Assembly (NCBI GenBank): GCA_001953215.1
Contig: CP019169.1
Location: 1,364,001-1,428,000 of the forward strand
Source: Betaproteobacteria bacterium GR16-43
Lineage (GTDB): Bacteria; Pseudomonadota; Gammaproteobacteria; Burkholderiales; Usitatibacteraceae
Reading direction: 5' to 3'
DNA: 64,000 nt
Every line of letters begins with the position of its first letter. The first letter of the stretch is position 1. Under the pieces are notes generated by a model. That model searched no databases. It saw nothing but the letters and a program-made list of their open reading frames with translations, and was not told the origin of the DNA. A program made the position numbers and the translations under genes. Shown here one piece after another: positions 58,174 to 64,000 of this stretch.

Positions 58174-59410
58174 GGAACCGGCTCGGCCGATACGGCGTCA
58201 CATCGATGCCGGGCTTCTTCCCCGCGACGATCTCCGCGATGTGCTTGCCCATCACCGGGCCGCCCGTGATGCCGAAGTGCCCGTTGCCGAACGCGAAGTA
58301 CGCATTGTCGTAGCCGGGCGCGGCGCCAAGCGCGGGCAATCCATCCGGGAACGAAGGACGATCGCCGGCCCACCGCGTGACGTTCTCCAGCTTCAGCATC
58401 GGGAACATCCGCACGGCCTGGCGCTTGAGAAGCTCGGTGCGTTCCCAGTTGGGCTCCGAATCCACGCCCGCGAATTCCGCCGTGCCCGCCACGCGCAGGC
58501 CCATGTTCATCGGCGCGCAGGCGAAGGCGAGGTCGCGGTTGGTGACCGTCACCTTGGGCATCACGTTGGAATCCATCACGGTGATGTGATAGCCCCGCTC
58601 GGCTTCGAGCGGCACTTCGATGCCCAGCGCCTTCGCGAGCTTGCGCGAACCGACGCCGGCCGCGATGACGAGGCGATCGACCGGCATCAACAAATCGTTT
58701 ACGACAAGCGACTGCACGTGCTTCCCGTCGGTGAGGAAGGATGTGACCTTGCCGCGCACGATCGTGGCACCGGCCTTCTCGGCTTCCTTCGCGAGGATGG
58801 TGCACAACTGGTGCGGGTTCTTCACGCGGCCATTGTCGGGAAGGAGCAGGCCGCTCTTGTAGATCGGTGCGAGCGTGGGCTCGGCTTCGCGCACTTCGTC
58901 GCCGTTGATGGCGATGACCTTGATGCCGGCCGCCTCGCGCATGAACTGCGAGAGTTCGGAGCCCTTTGCGTAACCCTCGCGTTCGGAGACGTGGAGCTGT
59001 CCGCAACGGTCGATCAACGCTTCGGCTTCGGTTCCGCGCGTTAGTTCGGCGTACGCGTCGAACGTGCCGCGGTGCAGCTCGCGCATCGCACGCGAGGTCT
59101 TTAGCGCATTCTCGACCTTCGCTTCCTTCGCGGCCGCGATGAACCACGGCAACACGTTGAGGAAGTAGCTCGGGCGCACGACGAGCGGACCTTCCTTGTC
59201 GAGGAGCCACTTCGGCGCTTCGCGGAGGATGCCGGGAATGAGATACGGGACGACGGAGCCGGGGCTGATGTTGCCCGCGTTGCCGAACGAGGTTCCCTCG
59301 CCGATCTCGCCCGCTTCGATCAGCGTGACCGCGAAGCCCTGGCGCAGCAGGAACGCGGCCGAGCAAACCCCGACGATGCCCCCGCCGATGACCGTGACGT
59401 GCGCGGCCAT
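58163..59410 (-). CDS. D-amino-acid dehydrogenase-like FAD oxidoreductase (DadA family)
   Basis: A 415-residue flavoenzyme that oxidises D-amino acids to 2-keto acids, passing electrons to the respiratory chain. The FAD motif is VTVIGGGIVGVCSAAFLLRQG; ESxxxG-like EAGEIGEGTSFGNAGNISPG is characteristic of DadA; the C-terminal YFAFGNGHFGITGGPVMGK closes the site. It overlaps the Bug gene stop (TGATG), so transport receptor and enzyme are coupled. Substrate may be a D-amino acid or a related imino acid such as hydroxyproline. Confidence 0.9.
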   Translation of the reverse strand: MAAHVTVIGGGIVGVCSAAFLLRQGFAVTLIEAGEIGEGTSFGNAGNISPGSVVPYLIPGILREAPKWLLDKEGPLVVRPSYFLNVLPWFIAAAKEAKVENALKTSRAMRELHRGTFDAYAELTRGTEAEALIDRCGQLHVSEREGYAKGSELSQFMREAAGIKVIAINGDEVREAEPTLAPIYKSGLLLPDNGRVKNPHQLCTILAKEAEKAGATIVRGKVTSFLTDGKHVQSLVVNDLLMPVDRLVIAAGVGSRKLAKALGIEVPLEAERGYHITVMDSNVMPKVTVTNRDLAFACAPMNMGLRVAGTAEFAGVDSEPNWERTELLKRQAVRMFPMLKLENVTRWAGDRPSFPDGLPALGAAPGYDNAYFAFGNGHFGITGGPVMGKHIAEIVAGKKPGIDVTPYRPSRFLGS

Positions 59411-60396
59411 CAGTCCACCTTGATCTTGCGGTCCTTCACGAGCTTGGCGAACTTCTCCGCCTCGAGCTGGATGAATCGCGCGGTGGCGATGGGGGTCTTG
59501 GTGCCGTCGGGCTCCATGCCGAGGGCGATCAGCTTGTCGCGCAGCTCCTTGGTGGCCAGCACTTCGCGAAGCGCGGCGTTGAGCTTGGCGATGACGTCGA
59601 TGGGCGTGCCGATGGGCGCCTGGATGCATTCCCACGTCGCGATCTCGAAGCCGGGCACGCCGGATTCGGCCACGGTCGGGATGTCGGGCAGGTAGGCTAC
59701 GCGATTGCGGGTGGAGACGGCGAGGCCGTTCAGCTTCTTCTCCTTCACCAGCGGCACGGCAGAGCCGATACCCGGGAACATCATCGTCACGCGCCCGCCC
59801 AGCAGCTCGGTGATCGCGGGGCCGCTGCCCTTGAACGGGACGTGCAGGATCTCGGTGCCCGTCATGGCGGAGAACATCTCGCCGGCCAGGTGCGCGGCGC
59901 TGCCCTGCCCGAACGAGGCGTAGGTGAGCTTGCCCGGCTGCTTCTTCGCGAGGGCCACGAGCTCGCCCACATCCTTGGCGGGAACCTTGGTGTTGGTGAT
60001 CAGCATCAGCGGCACGATCGCCACGATGCCCACCGGCATGAAGTCCTCCGCCGTGTACGAGAGCTTGTAGAGGCTCGGGTTGATCGCGTACGACGCCGAG
60101 ACGAAGAGCAGCGTGTAGCCGTCCGCCGGCTGGCTCTTCACGTACTCGGTGGCGATGATGGTGTTGGCGCCGGGTTTGTTCTCCACGACGACCGGTTGGC
60201 CTAGCTTGTCGGAGAGCGCTTGTGCTGTGAGCCTCGCTGCGCTGTCTGAGCCTCCGCCTGGGGGGAAGCCGACGATGAGTTTGATGGGGCGGCTAGGAAA
60301 GGATTGCGCTTGCGACGAGGTCGTATGTGAAGCGAACACCGCAATCAACGTGGCTACTACGGCGAAGCGAACAGCTTGCGAGTAGGGCGATGACAT
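59410..60396 (-). CDS. Bug family solute-binding protein (tripartite tricarboxylate transporter receptor)
   Basis: A 328-residue periplasmic receptor: signal peptide ending near SSQAQ, mature start SFPSRPIKLIVGFPPGGGSD, then VVENKPGANTIIATE, DGYTLLFVS and HVPFKGSGPAITELLGGRVTMMF. No TctA/TctB genes are present. Coupling to the DadA-like gene suggests it binds an amino acid or derivative. The upstream 85-bp gap separates it from the defence-type pair. Confidence 0.94.
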   Translation of the reverse strand: MSSPYSQAVRFAVVATLIAVFASHTTSSQAQSFPSRPIKLIVGFPPGGGSDSAARLTAQALSDKLGQPVVVENKPGANTIIATEYVKSQPADGYTLLFVSASYAINPSLYKLSYTAEDFMPVGIVAIVPLMLITNTKVPAKDVGELVALAKKQPGKLTYASFGQGSAAHLAGEMFSAMTGTEILHVPFKGSGPAITELLGGRVTMMFPGIGSAVPLVKEKKLNGLAVSTRNRVAYLPDIPTVAESGVPGFEIATWECIQAPIGTPIDVIAKLNAALREVLATKELRDKLIALGMEPDGTKTPIATARFIQLEAEKFAKLVKDRKIKVD

Positions 60397-60481
60397 TAAG
60401 CACTCCAGCGGACCGTGTTGACTGAAGGATAGCTGGTTTTACACTGCTTCATTGATTCGACGCGATCTCACTCCAATTCAC

Positions 60482-62209
60482 TCACAAGAGCGGGCAGGGA
60501 TCACTCTTGGGGGTGAGGATGGTCGCATGGTTCGTCGCTCTGGTAACGGCTACTCGCAAAGCCAAGCGAGCCTGAGCAACCTCGTTCGGGGTCGCATTCT
60601 GCCGAACGATCTTCCCTTGATGCAGCCCTTCGGCGATCACTACTTCGGTGAATTCCTTGCCTTTGGCTTTGTGAATCGTCATGACGTGGATGCCGCGCCA
60701 ATCGCGGACAGTCGAGGAGAAGTGTTCCTGCATCAGCGCGTCTCGGACTGCAGCCGGAGCATTTCGATAGCCGCCGCCTTGTCGCCAGAGATCTCCGAGC
60801 CGAGATCGGAGCACGGCCCCTTTGTGAAGCAGTCGAAGGTACTTGACGTCGTCCGAGAGCTGTTGAATCTCTGGTGCGTCAGAATCAGATAGTAGTCGTC
60901 GTACGGCGAGCCAATCAGCCTCCGGGTCGCCGGAAAGAGAGAGGCTCATCCTCTTCTCTGCAACCGTACCAATGCTGTCTACAATTCTCCGGCGGTTCTT
61001 TCCCGTGACCGCTCCCGTCGTCAAGAACGTGCCAAGCGCTATCGCTAGTTTCAGCTCTGCTTGGGGCGGAGATTCGTTGCCTTTGCGCCCACGAATGTGC
61101 TGAATCAAATCCTCGACCAAGCGATCGGCGATAGCAGATGCCGAGTTTCCGCCTTCTAAGAGTCCGGCCAACGCGATTGCGGCTAGCGCGGGCGCCTCTG
61201 TGTCCAGTGCGACGTCGTGTCGCAAGGCAGGCAGTCCATCCGACTTAATGTCGAGGTAGTCGGAAATCTGAAGCATCATGCGTTTTGAGGGAACCAACAC
61301 CGCCAGCGACCACGCATTGGCGGGTTCTTTTAGCAGTTCCTTGATTCGCTTTATCACCGATGCCTTTACGGGGAATAGCGAATTTAGTCCCTGATAGAAC
61401 TGATAGCGCACGACGGTAACGTCCTGATAGGTTTTCCCAGCGACCTTGCCAACAAGCAGATCGTTTCCAAACGTAGTGATGTCGCGTCCATTGCTCCGGA
61501 AGTTGTCCGTGCCAAAGTCAAATATCTTCGGTTTGAACGCCTCGGTGAACTCGCCGATCCGCTTTGGATCTGCTCCGCGAAACTCATAGATTCTCTGCTC
61601 AGGATCCGCAAGGGCTATGAGGCGACTTGAATCGCCAAGCGCACGAATGAAAGCCCACTCTTGTTCGTTGGTGTCTTGGAATTCATCGACTATCACTATT
61701 GGGTAGGATTTGCAGATGACCTGTTTTAGTCGTTTACTTCTGACCAAGAGGTCCGTTGCTACTGTGGCGAACAGGTCGAAGTGAAGGAAACCTTCTTCCT
61801 CGAACAAGCGTAGCTTTTCAGCCTCGCGAGCTTCGCGGCTGTCCATATCCGCGAGTCGAACTGCGGCTTCGGGCGGGGGAAGTATTCGGATGATCCCGGG
61901 GCCGAAGATGAGGTATCCGTGGCTACGCAGCAACTTCCAGAAGAAGCCGTGATAGGTGCCAATCTCAAGGGACGCCCTAGAACCTTGGTCGATGAGCTTG
62001 GTTGCGAGTTCGGCAACCCTCGCAATGGTCGGTCGAGCAAAACTGAGGAAAAGCACGTGCTGATGCTTGCTTAGCCCACCTGCCTGGAATTCCGCGCTAG
62101 CTTTCAGTAAAGCGATAGTGGACTTCCCCGACCCTGGCCCTCCCATTACCAGTAGGTGACCCGGCGCTGCCAGAAGATCCTTTCTCTGTGTGCTGAGTCC
62201 CTCGATCAT
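60482..62209 (-). CDS. gajB: UvrD/Rep-type helicase, probable Gabija component GajB
   Basis: A 575-residue superfamily-1 helicase. Walker A GGPGSGKST is at 23-31, motif II is in IVIVDEFQDTNEQEWAF, a motif III-like region is LIALADPEQRIYEFRGAD, and the C-terminal motifs are MTIHKAKGKEFTEVVIAEG and RVAVTRATNHATI. It is shorter than UvrD (about 720), as GajB proteins are. Its ATG overlaps the stop of the OLD-type gene by ATGA, the arrangement of class 2 OLD proteins with their helicase. G+C is visibly lower than in native genes. Known Gabija systems cut phage DNA when nucleotide levels fall; that role here is by analogy. Confidence 0.82.
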   Translation of the reverse strand: MIEGLSTQRKDLLAAPGHLLVMGGPGSGKSTIALLKASAEFQAGGLSKHQHVLFLSFARPTIARVAELATKLIDQGSRASLEIGTYHGFFWKLLRSHGYLIFGPGIIRILPPPEAAVRLADMDSREAREAEKLRLFEEEGFLHFDLFATVATDLLVRSKRLKQVICKSYPIVIVDEFQDTNEQEWAFIRALGDSSRLIALADPEQRIYEFRGADPKRIGEFTEAFKPKIFDFGTDNFRSNGRDITTFGNDLLVGKVAGKTYQDVTVVRYQFYQGLNSLFPVKASVIKRIKELLKEPANAWSLAVLVPSKRMMLQISDYLDIKSDGLPALRHDVALDTEAPALAAIALAGLLEGGNSASAIADRLVEDLIQHIRGRKGNESPPQAELKLAIALGTFLTTGAVTGKNRRRIVDSIGTVAEKRMSLSLSGDPEADWLAVRRLLSDSDAPEIQQLSDDVKYLRLLHKGAVLRSRLGDLWRQGGGYRNAPAAVRDALMQEHFSSTVRDWRGIHVMTIHKAKGKEFTEVVIAEGLHQGKIVRQNATPNEVAQARLALRVAVTRATNHATILTPKSDPCPLL

Positions 62210-64000
62210 TTCGAGGTGTCGCTTCCCTTTGGCGCTTGAGATGTGACATCAGCGCTGACAACCTTCGTGGCAGACGCCTTGACAGCGGCCATGAGAGAAG
62301 ACTGCTCACTTGGGGTGGGCTCAACTTCGGACTTGGGGGCAACGGCTGGCTGTGAGGTGGATTGAGACAGGGGAGCTTGCGCCAACTTGGCTTGATTCGA
62401 ATCGAACGTCTCGTTTAGTTTGGCGAGCACGTCAACCACGTATTGGGGCATTTCTGCCTGGCTGCAGTCAGACAAGAGATCTGCCGCACCTCCCTTGCCC
62501 TTCGCCCACTTGAGGTACTGCTTCAAGGACGCTTTTAGTGCGACTAGGTCAACGGCGGGTGTTGGTTTTTGTGACACAAGGTGATTTGGCCACTCATCTG
62601 AATCTATCAGGCGCTTCGCAAACCGGCGAAGCGCCGATTCTGCGGTTCCGTCAAGGAGCGTGTTTTCGAAGCCATGACCAGGCCCCTCAAAGCTGTGGTC
62701 GGCGACCGCCTCAATTTCGGCCTTCTGAGTTGGACTTTGTTTGTCATAGACGGCGCAGATTGTCTTGCCAAGCTTTCGAAAATGAGCGCACAGCGGTGCG
62801 ATCTGTGAGTCGGTTTCTGCGTCAATCACTGCGACGCCCATCGCCTCTAGCGATCGAAAGCCTCCAGGGTCTAACTCATGTAGGCGTCGCGCCGCTTCCG
62901 GAAAGGCGTCGTACTCAGTACGCCCTTCAGCGACGAGTACGTGGCGCGCGAGGACAACCTCACAGAAGCGCTTCCGGAACTCTTCCTTGTACTTCTTGGG
63001 CTTTACCGCTGGTGGAAGACATGCCGGAAATCCTTGGAGCGTGCCGTCATGCCTTGTTAGGACGACCACCTGCTCGGGCGGAAACTCCTCAAGTACATAG
63101 GGAGAATGAGAAGTGAAGAGGGCCTGCGCCGATTTTCCGCAAACGCTCTTGATGATCCGCTTCTGTGCGTGGGGCGGAATCGCTGTCTCGGGCTCCTCCA
63201 TCGCAAAAATCACGTTGCTCTTTAGGTCGGCAATTATTGAAAGGAGGGCAAGCACCAACGTGTTGATGGTCCCTGTTCCTTGATGATGGAACGGCGCTGA
63301 ATAGTCCGCGCCGTTCAGCCGCTTTGCGCCAGTCGCAATGAAGACCGTCAACGTCTTTCTAAGCGTTTCCCGGGTCAGATCGGACACGCGCATGTGAGGA
63401 TTGCTAGCCCACTCCATTGGAACGAAATCGCGAACGGCGGTCTGCACATTCGCAAGCACCTCTGTTATTCCGATCTCTGGATTCTCGGCCACGGGCAACA
63501 CTCGCAATTGTTCGAGTATCTCCTCCCACATGCGGAGTTGCTTTTCTTCGAGTCGAAGAATTACATCCAGTAAGGAGCCTCGCTCCAAACTCAGCGCGCG
63601 GCTGCCAGTTCTGAGAGTGCGCAGGTAAAGGAAGCCACAAATGCGTTTGTCCCTCGTGCGGAACGGATCCAGACTTCCATCGTCCTTCTTCGGGGATGCG
63701 AAATAGGTCTCTGCGGAGAAATCGTCGTCCTCGGCTTCATAGAGGCCGCGGAACCTGACGCGAAGGGCCGCCACAACATCTAGTTCATCAGTTGCCTCCG
63801 CTGGGGGGCTGTCGAGCAGCTTTTGCGTACTTTCCTTCCACCACTCGAGATGATCCTTGAAGTAGACAATCTGATCCTCACCCAGGCCAACGACGACCAC
63901 CTCGATTTCGATGGGTACGGGTTTGCCCTCCAGATCAAGGTAGTCACCCGCATGAAAGTCGTGCTCGTCGATCGATGGTCGCCGAGCGAGTCTCTCTGGT
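62206..64000 (-). CDS. gajA: OLD-type ATPase with TOPRIM nuclease domain, probable GajA (5' end outside window)
   Basis: The frame is open to the right edge, so the N-terminus, including the Walker A motif, lies beyond; 597 residues are visible. ATPase parts: GAKRLNGADYSAPFHHQGTG (signature region), VIFAMEEPET (Walker B) and ALFTSHSPYVL (H-loop). The TOPRIM domain follows: HVLVAEGRTEYDAF with its Glu, then VAVIDAETDSQ and ICAVYDKQ, the expected acidic residues of OLD nucleases. A low-complexity Ser/Pro/Ala tail of about 60 residues ends the protein, which is not usual. Together with the helicase it forms the two-gene Gabija plan. Lower G+C marks it as acquired. Confidence 0.8.
   Translation of the reverse strand, partial: PERLARRPSIDEHDFHAGDYLDLEGKPVPIEIEVVVVGLGEDQIVYFKDHLEWWKESTQKLLDSPPAEATDELDVVAALRVRFRGLYEAEDDDFSAETYFASPKKDDGSLDPFRTRDKRICGFLYLRTLRTGSRALSLERGSLLDVILRLEEKQLRMWEEILEQLRVLPVAENPEIGITEVLANVQTAVRDFVPMEWASNPHMRVSDLTRETLRKTLTVFIATGAKRLNGADYSAPFHHQGTGTINTLVLALLSIIADLKSNVIFAMEEPETAIPPHAQKRIIKSVCGKSAQALFTSHSPYVLEEFPPEQVVVLTRHDGTLQGFPACLPPAVKPKKYKEEFRKRFCEVVLARHVLVAEGRTEYDAFPEAARRLHELDPGGFRSLEAMGVAVIDAETDSQIAPLCAHFRKLGKTICAVYDKQSPTQKAEIEAVADHSFEGPGHGFENTLLDGTAESALRRFAKRLIDSDEWPNHLVSQKPTPAVDLVALKASLKQYLKWAKGKGGAADLLSDCSQAEMPQYVVDVLAKLNETFDSNQAKLAQAPLSQSTSQPAVAPKSEVEPTPSEQSSLMAAVKASATKVVSADVTSQAPKGSDTSK

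Overview
This window looks like a chromosome segment of an environmental betaproteobacterium. The native genes are very G+C rich with strongly G/C-ending codons. Two solute-binding proteins are of the Bug type (tripartite tricarboxylate transporter family), which is greatly expanded in Betaproteobacteria. A groES-groEL operon sits under a CIRCE/HrcA element. The assignment is inference from gene content only; there is no rRNA gene in the window, and I found no tRNA gene.

Layout. 1-6.4 kb: a TetR regulator heads a TRAP transporter (DctP-Q-M), a shikimate/quinate dehydrogenase and a type II 3-dehydroquinate dehydratase, a coherent unit for taking up and degrading quinate or shikimate. 6.4-9.1 kb: a 37-residue membrane protein, then groES-groEL and a strong terminator. 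9.1-13.2 kb: two genes of visibly lower G+C, one with a RelA/SpoT-like domain on a 1004-residue protein that starts directly at the groEL terminator, and an orphan. 13.2-22.6 kb: secreted proteins, a likely structured RNA (about 14511-14681) with its own terminator, a protein with two PARP-type zinc fingers, and a GntR-ABC transporter-rhodanese-membrane protein operon. 22.6-31 kb: YHS and PNPOx-like proteins with a divergent LysR, an orphan Bug protein, a DUF3616 protein, a two-domain ornithine-lipid synthase candidate and an M14-like peptidase. 31-46.5 kb: hemerythrin, aldo/keto reductase, RraB, a flavoprotein, a caspase-like protein without its Cys/His, a lytic transglycosylase, a PanE-like reductase, a hybrid histidine kinase with an orphan HPr, pirin, CysK and a Coq4-motif protein. 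46.5-60.4 kb: TPR protein, hydrolase, yqjDEK-type operon, DsbA-like protein, transglutaminase-like protein, M50 protease, acetyltransferases, OsmC, and a set suited to N-acyl-D-amino-acid use. 60.5 kb to the end: a lower-G+C pair, a UvrD-type helicase and an OLD-type ATPase/TOPRIM protein, matching the two-gene Gabija anti-phage arrangement; the second gene runs off the window.

Non-coding features are unusually rich: perfect 25-31 bp inverted repeats sharing a GGGGTCAG core at three places, a second dispersed hairpin repeat family, palindromic operators at the TetR, GntR and LysR genes, and a recurring arrangement in which a -10-like hexamer lies 5-8 bases before the ATG, suggesting many leaderless mRNAs.
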